Shown: positions 9,049-17,149, counted from the first letter of the stretch. The stretch: DNA of 64,000 nt from Bradyrhizobium sp. ARR65 (GCF_000472385.1 NZ_AWZU01000023.1:272-64271); one strand, 5' to 3'. Translations and numbers: made by a program. The notes: generated from the letters alone by a model not told the origin.

Positions 9049-9076
9049 AAGGGCAGCCGAGAGGCTGCCCTTTGCT
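9049..9076 (+). terminator. Rho-independent terminator of nrdJ
   Basis: AAAGGGCAGCC-GAGA-GGCTGCCCTTT is a perfect hairpin with a T-rich end, about 50 bp after the nrdJ stop. Confidence 0.85.
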
Positions 9077-9165
9077 CTTGTGCAGACATTCAATTCGGGT
9101 TCAACCCAAGGTTATATTTGTGCTAAAGGGGGCAGCCTTCCAACAGCAAAAAGCAACGCGTAATC

Positions 9166-9782
9166 ATGGGGTGGTGGGATTCAATTTTGACCGAGCGGAA
9201 GCATATCCGAAATGCTCCCGCGCATTTTTCGGCTGCTGTATTTTCTAGTGTTACGCTGATCGCAGTTGGAATGTGGTTTTTGTTGTCATTCCGATACGAT
9301 ACTAAGATCGACATCGACGAGAGCATCTGAAAACCAAAGATGCTACTATAGAGTTGCTCGGTAAAACCATCGATATCCAAAACCAGCAACTTACCACATT
9401 TCGCAATATTCCGGCTTCCGGTAAGACCGATTCTTCAAGTAAATCATCGCCCAGTGAGCGCGCTTCTGCCGGAAGCGCTGTCATCCAGTTTCCCTCCGAT
9501 CCAAATAAGCAGCCTACACTTACAAGTAGCGAGAATTTGTGGAGGTGGAATTACACGGTGTCGAAACTTCAGCCGAGCGATGGTTCAAAGCCAATTTCTA
9601 CGAGCTATGCGATATTCTTGGTATTCGACAAGCCAGTCGATTTTAAGCTCATGTCGGTTACCTCGTCGAAGCCTGGGGCGGTACCACAATGGTCGTTGGC
9701 AGATTCTTCTGAACGCACTGCCTTGCTATTCTTCATGGGCGACTTAGCCGATCAATCGATTACGTTGCGAACTGGCCCGTAG
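9166..9782 (+). pseudogene. Frameshifted single-pass membrane protein gene
   Basis: From ATG 9166 one frame encodes 54 residues (MGWWDSILTERKHIRNAP..., one transmembrane helix AVFSSVTLIAVGMWFLL, then YDTKIDIDES) and stops at TGA 9328. The next frame continues directly with LKTKDATIELLGKTIDIQ and runs to 9782. That is the coiled-coil KDATIELL pattern expected after such an anchor. The two halves therefore look like one gene broken by a frameshift at about 9322-9328. No slippery heptamer is visible there, so programmed frameshifting is unlikely. Base composition is clearly poorer in GC than the surroundings. Function is unknown. Confidence 0.65.
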
Positions 9783-9855
9783 GAGGGGTGGAGTGAAGCG
9801 ATACCCATGAATTGCGGTTCGCGATGATGATGGGTTTCGCAGCAAGTGTAGCGCC

Positions 9856-9930
9856 GTAGGGCGGATTAACGAAGGAGTAATCCGCCATTCCATCCGACGG
9901 ATCGGCGGGTTACGCTGCGCTAACCCGCCC
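9856..9930. repeat. Two-hairpin interspersed repeat (TAATCCGCC family), copy 1
   Basis: GGCGGATTA (9860-9868) pairs with TAATCCGCC (9878-9886), and GGCGGGTTA (9904-9912) pairs with TAACCCGCC (9921-9929), the latter loop being cgctgcgc. It lies between convergent genes. Related copies are at 15191-15275, 17161-17222 and 18975-19058. Confidence 0.8.
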
Positions 9931-9936
9931 TAATGG

Positions 9937-10827
9937 CTACATCCCTTCCTTCCCCGGGATGTCGTTAGCGGTGCCCCACAGTTGGGAGAGATCTCGTTGG
10001 AGCAATCTTAGGTCTTCCCTCTGCCTCAGAGCATTACGATAGGCACGATTCATGATTTTTGGTGCCTCATCGTGGTCAGTCGCGTGAATCATATGGTACA
10101 TTACGCGCCCTCCACGCTCGCGGCTGTAAATCGGCCAACCGTATGCGTGCTTATAGCCGAGTTCCTCGCTTATGCGCGTGCAAAAGAGGTTCATGCGATC
10201 GAACGAATTCATTCCTCGAAGTTGAGCGTAATCTGGACGCCCCCACCATTTTTCGAGGATCGATTTGTTTTTGATGCCCTCCATTGATCGATCAAGCCAA
10301 CCCGTCGCAAGAAAATAGAAAAGTTCGATCTTGTAGTCCGACCTATGTTTGGAGAGCGTGACGAGCGTTTGCCACTCACATTCGAACGTGCGCTGATCCA
10401 AGAGACAAAAGGTGGCAACGGAATCGTCGATTCCACTTGTCTGGAGCAAACTGGCGACATTCGCGTTGAAATCGCCCGGGACGATTTCGATAGCTCTATT
10501 TTTGATGAACGGTTGAGCGTCCTTCAATGCTCTGAGCATCTGAACGCTCTTTGGATTCAACTCGCAGAGCCAGAAATTGCGAAGAAACGGCGGCTTGGAC
10601 TCCAAAACCATCTTGGCCGCCCAAGCATCTCTTCGCTTCAAATACTGGGGCCCCGCAAAGCCGTCTATATACGCCCCGTGCTTCGTAATAAGCACGAAAT
10701 AGAAAAGATACCGCTCGATAAGCTTAGCTTTGTTCTCCGTCCAAATTGCGCGTTCGGCCGGTTTGAACTTTAGCGGCTTATCTGCTGGCGGCGGCAGATC
10801 GTCAAATAAGTTTAGTTGCCCCTTCAC
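9937..10827 (-). CDS. tcmP: Three-Cys-motif partner protein TcmP
   Basis: The protein is 296 residues and matches the TcmP family, named for its habitual pairing with a three-Cys-motif (Gp37/Gp68) protein; that partner is encoded 34 bp upstream at 10862-11695. The sequence reads like a Rossmann methyltransferase-type fold. There is a motif-I-like YIDGFAGP at residues 53-60, an acidic motif-II-like LCELNPKS, GDFN, and a motif-IV-like CLLDQRTFECEW that is typical of the family. No catalytic activity is established. The gene appears intact and ends at 9937 next to a palindromic repeat. Base composition is GC-poor, consistent with acquisition by transfer. A role in DNA repair or defence is only inference from the context. 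Confidence 0.88.
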   Translation of the reverse strand: MKGQLNLFDDLPPPADKPLKFKPAERAIWTENKAKLIERYLFYFVLITKHGAYIDGFAGPQYLKRRDAWAAKMVLESKPPFLRNFWLCELNPKSVQMLRALKDAQPFIKNRAIEIVPGDFNANVASLLQTSGIDDSVATFCLLDQRTFECEWQTLVTLSKHRSDYKIELFYFLATGWLDRSMEGIKNKSILEKWWGRPDYAQLRGMNSFDRMNLFCTRISEELGYKHAYGWPIYSRERGGRVMYHMIHATDHDEAPKIMNRAYRNALRQREDLRLLQRDLSQLWGTANDIPGKEGM

Positions 10828-10861
10828 AATTTAGGATTGTGATGCAGCTTTATCCTTCTCG

Positions 10862-11695
10862 TCAAGCGGCAATGATAGATAACCTCCGGTTCTCCGGAAA
10901 ATTCCGACAAAGTCTCCCATCGAGCAGCCCCCCGCCCTTCCCGTGCGCATCGAGGGCTTCAGCTTCCTTAGCTGAAAGCCCCATCTCAAAGCAGAGCGGG
11001 TTGTTCAGAAATGAACCCCATTGCTTGTGGAAAGCGGCCACTCCGAACCGTTCGCAATCAGCGACGATGTCCCTAGCCCATTGCGGATGCATTGGACGCG
11101 CGCCATGCCCGCTTTCGCCACCAGAAATGAGCCAGTCTGGCTGCGGGCCACTCGTCCGGAGCCGCAGCGGACCGATTGCAGGTTCATATGAGATGAACCT
11201 GATCACAGCAGGAACCATCGCAAGGACCGGCCACCGCTGATCGAAATGGTCTTGATTTTCAGCAGTTGCGCCTAACCATACATTGGGCTTGCCACTCGCC
11301 GGCCAATTGGGAGGTAGCATCTTCAAAATATTCTGCGGCCGTTTCGTTAATAGAAGCCAATCTAAGTCTGGCGTAGCTTCGATCAAGTCGAAGAGATCCC
11401 GACGCCAAGTCTTGTCGGCTTTGTTGTCGAACACGTCAGCAAGCGACGCGCAAAAGACTCGTTGACGCCGGCCGTGTCGCGCCATGAACGATGCGGCTCC
11501 CGCCTGCCATTTAAGCGGCGTCCGCCAATAGGCTTCGGACGTGCGGCGACGCGGTTGGTTTCCCCACTTCACAAGACCTGAACGTTTCGACCAAGACTCA
11601 GCATAACAATGATCGCAACCAGGGCTGATGTTGGTGCAGCCAACCCATGGATTAAACGTGTGATCAGTCCATTCGATCTTGGAATCTTGAGCCAT
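10862..11695 (-). CDS. Phage Gp37/Gp68 family (DUF5131) three-Cys-motif protein
   Basis: The protein has 277 residues. Near the N-terminus is the family hallmark C20-X6-C27-X2-C30 (CTNISPGCDHCYAE), which resembles an iron-sulfur cluster site of radical-SAM-like proteins. Other conserved stretches are IEWTDHTFNPWVGC, the WLLLTKRPQN beta-strand region, WLGATAENQ, RFISYEPAIGP and WLISGGESG. The order of strands fits a TIM-barrel. The family was first named in mycobacteriophages and is widespread in bacteria. Its start has GAGGTGA upstream with 6-base spacing. It is the first gene of a two-gene operon with tcmP and has an exact GTTC-N7-GTTC LexA-type box about 56 bp upstream. Reaction and substrate are unknown. 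Confidence 0.88.
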   Translation of the reverse strand: MAQDSKIEWTDHTFNPWVGCTNISPGCDHCYAESWSKRSGLVKWGNQPRRRTSEAYWRTPLKWQAGAASFMARHGRRQRVFCASLADVFDNKADKTWRRDLFDLIEATPDLDWLLLTKRPQNILKMLPPNWPASGKPNVWLGATAENQDHFDQRWPVLAMVPAVIRFISYEPAIGPLRLRTSGPQPDWLISGGESGHGARPMHPQWARDIVADCERFGVAAFHKQWGSFLNNPLCFEMGLSAKEAEALDAHGKGGGLLDGRLCRNFPENRRLSIIAA

Positions 11696-11750
11696 GCGCG
11701 TTCACCTCGATGGTTCAACCATGACAACCTATAGTTAAGCAATAGTTTTT

Positions 11751-11765
11751 GTTCTTATTTTGTTC
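11751..11765. promoter_or_regulatory. LexA (SOS) box, GTTC-N7-GTTC
   Basis: GTTCTTATTTTGTTC is an exact match to the alphaproteobacterial LexA operator GTTC-N7-GTTC. It lies upstream of the leftward Gp37/Gp68-tcmP operon and about 165 bp upstream of the rightward P450 start. Position in the AT-rich promoter zone of the pair suggests DNA-damage induction of that pair. A single 8-fixed-base match can occur by chance in 64 kb. Confidence 0.6.
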
Positions 11766-11930
11766 CGAACAACCTTAGCGCCCGTGCGGCAACTGTTTCC
11801 TTGGTGGAACGCGGGCCTCGGAAGGGTGTTCGTCCATCGCGCATTCCACGCTTGGATGGTCCGGCGGGCGATCGCGGGTGACGGCGACTAATCACCTCTG
11901 GACTTCGGCAGCCCATAGGAGCCTCGAACA

Positions 11931-13178
11931 ATGGCAAGCATTCCCGACGAAGGCGGCCTCGACCACTCGCTCGCCCTTGTTTCCGAAGGGTACAATTTCA
12001 TCACCAATCGCTGTCGCAAGTTCAATTCGGACATCTTTTCCACCCGTCTGCTCGGACGTGCGTTCTACTGTATCAGGGGCGCCGATGCGGCTGCGATGTT
12101 CTATGAGCAGGGTCGCTTCACGCGTCAGGGTGGATTGCCGAATTCGGTGCTGCACCTGTTGCAGGACGAAGGCAGTGTTGCGGTGCTCGATGCCGATGCA
12201 CATCACCATCGCAAGGCAATGATGATGTCGCTGATGTCCGCGGGACGCCTGCAGGAGATTGCCGAGTTGGCGTCCAGCGGCTTGCGCGATCACGCGCGGC
12301 ACCTCATCGGGCATGGCGCCGTGGTCATGCACGGCGAATTGCGAAAGGTGCTCTGCGCCGCAGCCTGTCGCTGGGCGGGCATAGACTTGAATGAGAGTGA
12401 TCTTGCCGATCTCACCGTCGACATCGGCGCGATGATCGACAATGCCGGATCGGTCGGGCCGTCCAACTGGATCGCGCGGGTCGAGCGTCACGGGGCCGAA
12501 CGTCTCCTGCGCGGGATCGTCGAGGACGTGCGCGCCGGGCGGGCCCGGCCGGCGGAGGGAACGGCCCTGCATGCGATCTCGGTGCACCGTGATCTCGACG
12601 GCGAACTCCTCAGTCCCGAGGTTGCCGCGGTTGAGCTGCTCAACATCCTGCGGCCCACCGTCGCGATCGCGCGCTTCATGACCTTTGCCCTGCTCGCGCT
12701 AAGGGAGCATCCCAAGGCCCGCCAGCGGCTCGGCAGCGACGATACCTATCTGGAAGCCTTTGTGCAGGAGGTCCGCCGGTTCTACCCCTTCTTTCCATTC
12801 GTGGCCGGGAAGGCGCGAACGCAGTTCGACTGGCGCGGCTGTCACTTCCATGAAGGCGACCTCTTCCTGCTGGACCTCTACGGCACCTGTCATGATGACG
12901 CATCATGGGACGAGCCGATGGCGTTCCGTCCCGAGCGCTTCATCAAATGGCCTGGCGATCCCTTCACAATGATTCCGCAAGGCGGAGGCGATCATTTCGT
13001 CAATCACCGCTGCGCCGGCGAATGGCTGACCATCAACGTGATGAAGGCGATGCTGCGAACGCTGGCACGCGACATCGACTTGGAGACACCGGAACAGGAC
13101 CTCTCCATCGATCTCGCCAAAATGCCGGCGCTGCCGACCAGCGGCTTCCGCGCGGAGGTCAAGGCTCTGCGGGAATGA
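11931..13178 (+). CDS. Cytochrome P450, CYP152-type fatty-acid peroxygenase
   Basis: The 415-residue protein has the CYP152 hallmarks. Instead of the usual acid-alcohol pair in the I helix it has Arg241-Pro242 (NILRPTVAIARF), which holds the substrate carboxylate. The haem-ligand Cys361 lies in PQGGGDHFVNHRCAGEW. EVRRFYPFFPF corresponds to the K-helix region. Known members (BSbeta, SPalpha) hydroxylate or decarboxylate long-chain fatty acids with hydrogen peroxide and need no redox partner, consistent with no ferredoxin or reductase gene nearby. It would be cytosolic. ATG 11931 has AGGAG at 11917-11921. It is monocistronic and stands at the edge of the GC-poor island, but its own composition is high-GC. 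Confidence 0.92.
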   Translation: MASIPDEGGLDHSLALVSEGYNFITNRCRKFNSDIFSTRLLGRAFYCIRGADAAAMFYEQGRFTRQGGLPNSVLHLLQDEGSVAVLDADAHHHRKAMMMSLMSAGRLQEIAELASSGLRDHARHLIGHGAVVMHGELRKVLCAAACRWAGIDLNESDLADLTVDIGAMIDNAGSVGPSNWIARVERHGAERLLRGIVEDVRAGRARPAEGTALHAISVHRDLDGELLSPEVAAVELLNILRPTVAIARFMTFALLALREHPKARQRLGSDDTYLEAFVQEVRRFYPFFPFVAGKARTQFDWRGCHFHEGDLFLLDLYGTCHDDASWDEPMAFRPERFIKWPGDPFTMIPQGGGDHFVNHRCAGEWLTINVMKAMLRTLARDIDLETPEQDLSIDLAKMPALPTSGFRAEVKALRE

Positions 13179-13579
13179 AACGCCGTGCACAGCCAGCGTG
13201 CCGCCAAGCGTGAGCGCGACGGCCGCGATTCATCCTGGCTTTCGCATTCAAAAATCGCTGCGCGCAAATCGAAATTTGCCGAGCGGAATCAAGGCCTGTG
13301 ACGGCATTCAAGATGCCGGCGCAAAAATATTTCTCTTTCGTTTTTTCAGAAATTGATGTTTCTTGCTTCCCGTTCCGCTTCCTTGCAGAGGGACGTACGC
13401 GTCGTCACGAACGTGGAGCGGAATGCGGTGGACGTGATCGTGCCGATCGACGAGCGGCAGGCATCGCGGACGGCGAAGTCGTGTGGTCCTGGCGCGCCCA
13501 TGCAGGCGCCAAGTTGGCGACGATGCTTAACGCTCGCGCCGATGACGGTGGCAAACAAGCTGGTTCACCGGGGAGAGCT
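13179..13579. other. Intergenic, no gene recognised
   Basis: About 400 bp after the P450 gene. An AT-rich patch (13322-13360) breaks the GC-rich sequence. Open frames present have no signal peptide, recognisable domain or ribosome binding site, so I do not call them. Confidence 0.35.
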
Positions 13580-13735
13580 CGAAGTAAGCCGTAAAACCAC
13601 TCGCGCAGGGAAGGCCGGCGTGTTTTCCGCCTGTACCTGTGGTCAACGCGCTCTCGCGCAAATTTTTCGCGCGGGGGCCCCGGGTGCAAGCGGCCACCCG
13701 GTCTTCCCTGCGCCCTCTGCTCTAGAGCGTGACAA
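13580..13735. repeat. Long-hairpin interspersed repeat
   Basis: Arms GCGCAGGGAAGGCCGG (13603-13618) and CCGGTCTTCCCTGCGC (13698-13713) pair over 16 positions with one G-U wobble. They enclose about 80 nt that contains further small hairpins (for example cgggtg 13681-13686 with cacccg 13695-13700). I remember a very similar element (gtaaaacc..gcagggaaggccgg..cattccctgcgccctctg) recurring between genes of Bradyrhizobium and Rhodopseudomonas; this could not be checked here. It may be a mobile miniature element or a structured RNA. Confidence 0.65.
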
Positions 13736-13846
13736 AGGCGCAAAAGCTCGGACGCGACATGCGCCGCGAGAAGGTGAACTCATGTTTTTTCCAGCGTGAT
13801 GCCCGAGCCCATCCATGCTACGCCAAGTCCTTCTCGCGCAAGATCC

Positions 13847-14641
13847 ATGTCAAGACAAAGCAAGAGCCTCCTCTCTCCCCTGCGCCTGAGGCGAAGCGTG
13901 CGTTGGGCGCGAGGCAAGCTGGGGAGAACGCCGCGGGCGATCCGGATCGTTGGCGCCGCGGCAGTTCTTCTCGCGGTCATCTCGCTGACGAACCTTGTCT
14001 ATCACGTGGTCCACAAGCCGACCGAACTGTTCTTCTTCGTCGGCAACGCGCTCGACAAGGAGCCGGCCGAGACGTGGCGGCAGTACGGATCGCTCTTCCG
14101 CACCTATTCCACCGGCACGATCACGCCCGAATTGCTGGCCGCGCTGGCGCAGGTCGAAAGCACAGGCAATCCGGTGGCGCGCACCTATTGGCGCTGGCGA
14201 TTGAGCCTGAATCCTTTTGCAATCTACCAGCCGGCCTCGAGCGCTGTCGGCCTGTACCAGATGACCGATGCAGCCTACGCCGAGGCCGCGCGCTACTGCA
14301 TTCGCGGGAATGCTGTCGCGGACGCCGGCTGCGGGTTCACCAGCCTCTATATCCGCGCGATCCCGAGCCATGCCGTCGAGCTGACGGCCGTGTATCTGGA
14401 CCGCAATGTCGCTGATGTTCTCGCCCGCGCGGGCGATGCGAAGGCAAGCCCGCAGCAGAAGCAGGATCTGGCCGCATTCATCCATCTCTGCGGCGCAGGT
14501 CCCGCCAGGGCCTTCGTGCGCCGTGGCTTTCAGACGATGGCCGGCGAGCGCTGCGGCGATCACCTCGTCGCGGCCTATCTCGCCAGGGTCAATGCGATGA
14601 AGCGCCAGTTCCTGCGCCTTGCTGCCGACGGCCGGAATTAG
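13847..14641 (+). CDS. Transglycosylase SLT domain protein, membrane-anchored
   Basis: This 264-residue protein carries a basic N-terminus, one transmembrane segment (about residues 33-55) and a periplasmic lysozyme-like fold. The SLT-type signature ALAQVESTGNP provides the catalytic glutamate, followed by SSAVGLYQMTDAAYAEA. It should cut the glycan strands of peptidoglycan. The extra cysteines (YCIRG, GCGF, HLCG, RCGD) suggest disulfides. The start is uncertain: 13847 (MSRQSKS) best fits the expected basic-then-hydrophobic N-terminus, but GTG 13796 or ATG 13799 would add 16-17 residues. None has a clear Shine-Dalgarno. It stands alone. Confidence 0.82.
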   Translation: MSRQSKSLLSPLRLRRSVRWARGKLGRTPRAIRIVGAAAVLLAVISLTNLVYHVVHKPTELFFFVGNALDKEPAETWRQYGSLFRTYSTGTITPELLAALAQVESTGNPVARTYWRWRLSLNPFAIYQPASSAVGLYQMTDAAYAEAARYCIRGNAVADAGCGFTSLYIRAIPSHAVELTAVYLDRNVADVLARAGDAKASPQQKQDLAAFIHLCGAGPARAFVRRGFQTMAGERCGDHLVAAYLARVNAMKRQFLRLAADGRN

Positions 14642-14666
14642 CGTTGTGAGTCCGGCGCTTCATTTC

Positions 14667-14758
14667 GTCATTCCGGGACGGCGTGCCAGCGCCGAACCCG
14701 GAATCCGGAGATTACGGCGGGAGATTCCGGCTTCGCCCTTCGGGCGCCCCGGAATGAC
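14667..14758. repeat. REP-like palindromic element (cattccggg family)
   Basis: The ends cgtcattccggg (from about 14667) and ccccggaatgaca (to 14758) are inverted, with internal gaacccggaatc and gattccggc motifs that form stem-loops. The pattern is that of the intergenic REP-like elements I recall from Bradyrhizobiaceae. It lies between convergent genes. Confidence 0.7.
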
Positions 14759-14804
14759 ACTGCGTGAATCAGACGTCGGAGACATTACACCAGGGGCTAA
14801 CGCG

Positions 14805-15134
14805 CTAGCCTCCACCCGGCTTGAAGAACATCTTGTCGAAAGCACACACCGCATCCGGAATACGCCCAAATGAGATGCTCCCAATCACGCGATTCTCCGC
14901 GTCGTACACATTGATGATCGGAAATTCACTGGCATTCGGACTTGTGTACAGCAAAGCCTTCGCCGCACTGTAATTGACGGGTCCACATCGAACGCGCCCT
15001 GCATCGCCCTTCGCAACGCTATACCACGCTCCGGCTATCTTGTAGTTCGTCGGGTTCGGGCCGCTGTCCTCGGCACGGGACGCTTGCCCCGTCCAAAGCA
15101 GCGCCAACACCAGCAAAGCAACTCTGGTTCTCAT
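14805..15134 (-). CDS. Small exported protein of unknown function
   Basis: The protein has 109 residues, with an N-terminal signal peptide (about 1-21, ending SRA) and a mature part of about 88 residues with two cysteines (RCGPVNYSAAKAL and AVCAFDKMFF). These probably form a disulfide in the periplasm. I recognise no domain. ATG 15134 has GAGGGA about 11 bases upstream. The gene is divergent from the next exported-protein gene at 15320, with a repeat copy between them. The well-formed signal peptide and sensible stop support a real gene. Confidence 0.7.
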   Translation of the reverse strand: MRTRVALLVLALLWTGQASRAEDSGPNPTNYKIAGAWYSVAKGDAGRVRCGPVNYSAAKALLYTSPNASEFPIINVYDAENRVIGSISFGRIPDAVCAFDKMFFKPGGG

Positions 15135-15190
15135 TGCCGTGCATTCCCTCGATCAGGTGTCATGCGGACCGCCATTGGTGTTAGCAAGCC

Positions 15191-15275
15191 TAGCCCGGAT
15201 GAGCTCGCAGCACAGATCAACGAAAGCGTGATCCGCCATTTTTCGCGCGGCGGGTTACGCTGCGCTAACCCGCCC
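15191..15275. repeat. TAATCCGCC-family repeat, copy 2
   Basis: GGCGGGTTA (15249-15257), loop cgctgcgc, TAACCCGCC (15266-15274): the same right-hand hairpin and loop as copy 1. The left arm reads gtgatccgccat. Unlike the other copies it sits between divergent genes, so it may lie in a promoter region. Confidence 0.75.
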
Positions 15276-15319
15276 TCCTTATTGTCGCATCAGAGCAGCA
15301 CACCACGTATCTTACACCC

Positions 15320-15649
15320 ATGTCGCGCATGATCTTCCTATCGACTGCCATTCTCCTCTCGCTCCTGCCGGCCGTTGCGTTCACCGCGCCCGCGCACAAA
15401 CGTCACAAGCCTCACTGGCATGGCTATGGCTTCCTGCCCGGCTATCATCAGCCGCCCAACAACAACGTTCCGGTGTTTGGCGAGAAGGGAGCCATCCGCT
15501 CTACGCCCGACGATGCCCCGCAGTACTGGTACAACGGCGAGTGGCACTATTTCGGCCGTCCCGGATTTTACCGTGGGCGCTACAACGGCGGCAGTTTCGG
15601 CCCGTGCTGGTCCTGGACGCCGATCGGGCCGGCGTGGAATTGCGGCTAG
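15320..15649 (+). CDS. Small exported His/Tyr-rich protein
   Basis: This 109-residue protein has a signal peptide (about residues 1-23). The mature chain is rich in His, Tyr, Trp, Pro and Gly (HKRHKPHWHGYGF, QYWYNGEWHYFGRPGFYRG) and ends in CWSWTPIGPAWNCG with two cysteines. It resembles many short envelope-associated proteins of Bradyrhizobium that lack assigned function. The composition could suit metal or surface binding, but this is speculation. A second in-frame ATG at 15329 is an alternative start; neither has a good ribosome binding site. Confidence 0.72.
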   Translation: MSRMIFLSTAILLSLLPAVAFTAPAHKRHKPHWHGYGFLPGYHQPPNNNVPVFGEKGAIRSTPDDAPQYWYNGEWHYFGRPGFYRGRYNGGSFGPCWSWTPIGPAWNCG

Positions 15650-15751
15650 CAAGCCTACGTGCACACGCGGATCAGCAACGTGTCGGCCAAGGCTCGCAGA
15701 GCGAAGGCGAAGCGTTACCCCCGTCCCGCCTTTGGGCACAATACGCCGGCG

Positions 15752-16408
15752 CTATTGCGCGCTGCGCGCTCGGTCTGCCGCAGCAAAATGCGCCATCTGG
15801 TCTGCGTGTGCCTTGACGAAGGACGGACGGGCCGTGGCGCGCGCGACGTAGTGACGACAGGCGGGATGTCCCGCCAGCCCATCGAACCGATCGACAATGC
15901 GCAGCACATCCGCCATGAGGATATCAGCGACGGAGAAGGTACCGGCCAGCCATTCGCGTGCTGCCAAGACCGGCTCCATGTGCTGGAGCCGCGATTTGAG
16001 GAACGCGTCCAAGCGCTTCCATCCGGGCGTATCGGCGGTCTCGCCAGAGAACTTGAAGATCAACCAAGGCAGGCTCGCCATCTCCACCGAATTGAGCGCC
16101 GCGAACAGCCATTGCAAAGCCTCGCTGCGACGGCGCGGATCGGCAGGCATCAGCGCCTCACTCCGCTCGCCGAGATGGAGCAGGATGGCGCCGCTCTCGA
16201 AGATCGAGATCTCTCCATCGATCAACCACGGCACCTGGCCGAAAGGTTGATGCGCGAGATGCTCGGCATTCCGAGGGTCAAATGGGGTACTCTTGACGCG
16301 ATAGGGCAAGGCGGCCTCTTCCAGCGCCCAACGCACACGCAAGTCGCGCACGTAACCCCGCGGCATCTTGGGAACCCAATCGAAGGTGGTCAGCGTCAGG
16401 TCGGCCAT
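15752..16408 (-). CDS. Glutathione S-transferase family protein
   Basis: The 218-residue protein has an N-terminal thioredoxin-like domain (residues about 4-85, with FGQVPWLIDG holding the cis-Pro and IFESGAILLHL the glutathione-binding Glu-Ser). An all-helical C-terminal domain follows (SVADILMADVLR). It is cytosolic and probably conjugates glutathione or reduces electrophiles; class and substrate are unclear. ATG 16408 is preceded by GGAGAT in the mRNA, whereas the longer open frame starts without a site. It is divergent from the SnoaL-like gene. Confidence 0.93.
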   Translation of the reverse strand: MADLTLTTFDWVPKMPRGYVRDLRVRWALEEAALPYRVKSTPFDPRNAEHLAHQPFGQVPWLIDGEISIFESGAILLHLGERSEALMPADPRRRSEALQWLFAALNSVEMASLPWLIFKFSGETADTPGWKRLDAFLKSRLQHMEPVLAAREWLAGTFSVADILMADVLRIVDRFDGLAGHPACRHYVARATARPSFVKAHADQMAHFAAADRARSAQ

Positions 16409-16702
16409 TCGGCATCTCCGTTTCTTCCTTCGCAGCAAAGGACGAACGAACGGCTCGCGTGCCGACATCAGCGACAACTTTTTTCCTCGCTGCGGAACAG
16501 GAGCTGAATCGCCGATGCTGGGTCTATTGCGCTCCTCCTCACCCCTATCGGGGTGCGCGTTCGCGCGGCGCTTGAACCCGCCAACTCCTTTTCAGACCAA
16601 TGGAATGGTGAGGCGATGCTCCGCGCCGAACCGCCTTGCCGGAGCGAATACAGCCGCTCGCAGTTGCAGCCTCTCCTGGCGCCGATAGAAGGATTGCAAG
16701 TC

Positions 16703-17149
16703 ATGGCGAACGTTCTTGAAATCGCGAAGGCCTCGATCACCGCGTTCAACGAGAAGGATTGGGACAGGATAAGAGACCTTTATGCCCCTGATGCGGTGTA
16801 TGACGAGAAAGCCACCAACCGCCGCATCCAGGGCCCCGATCAGATCATCGAGGCCCTGCAAGGCTGGACCACCGCTTTCCCCGACGCCACGGGCACCATT
16901 ATCCGTGAACTGGCCGTCGGCGACACCGCCGTCCTCGAGCTCGTATGGAAGGCCACTCACACCGGCCCCTTGCAAACGCCGTCAGGGACCATTCCCCCAT
17001 CGAACCGCGTTGCGGAACTGCCGGCTTGCTCGTTGATGCAGATCGAGGGTGAAAAGGTCAAATACGACACGCACTATTTTGACCTCCTCACCCTGCTCAC
17101 CCAGGTCGGCGCGGCCGGTCTGCCGCCCGAGCAAAGCCGCGCGGCATAA
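16703..17149 (+). CDS. SnoaL-like / NTF2-fold protein (ester-cyclase type)
   Basis: The protein is 148 residues with an NTF2/SnoaL-type cone fold: an N-terminal helix (VLEIAKASITAFNEKDWDRI), then LYAPDAVYDEKATNR, GPDQIIEALQGW, FPDATGTI, and a strand LELVWKATHTGPLQ that are characteristic of the predicted ester cyclases. Polyketide SnoaL closes rings, but most members like this have no known substrate. ATG 16703 has AAGGA about 8 bases upstream; longer starts are unsupported. It is cytosolic. A palindromic repeat follows the stop. Confidence 0.87.
   Translation: MANVLEIAKASITAFNEKDWDRIRDLYAPDAVYDEKATNRRIQGPDQIIEALQGWTTAFPDATGTIIRELAVGDTAVLELVWKATHTGPLQTPSGTIPPSNRVAELPACSLMQIEGEKVKYDTHYFDLLTLLTQVGAAGLPPEQSRAA

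Noticed and set aside
9310..9335. Programmed frameshift in the membrane gene
   Set aside because: No slippery heptamer or following stem-loop is visible around the junction, so mutation or a sequencing error is simpler.
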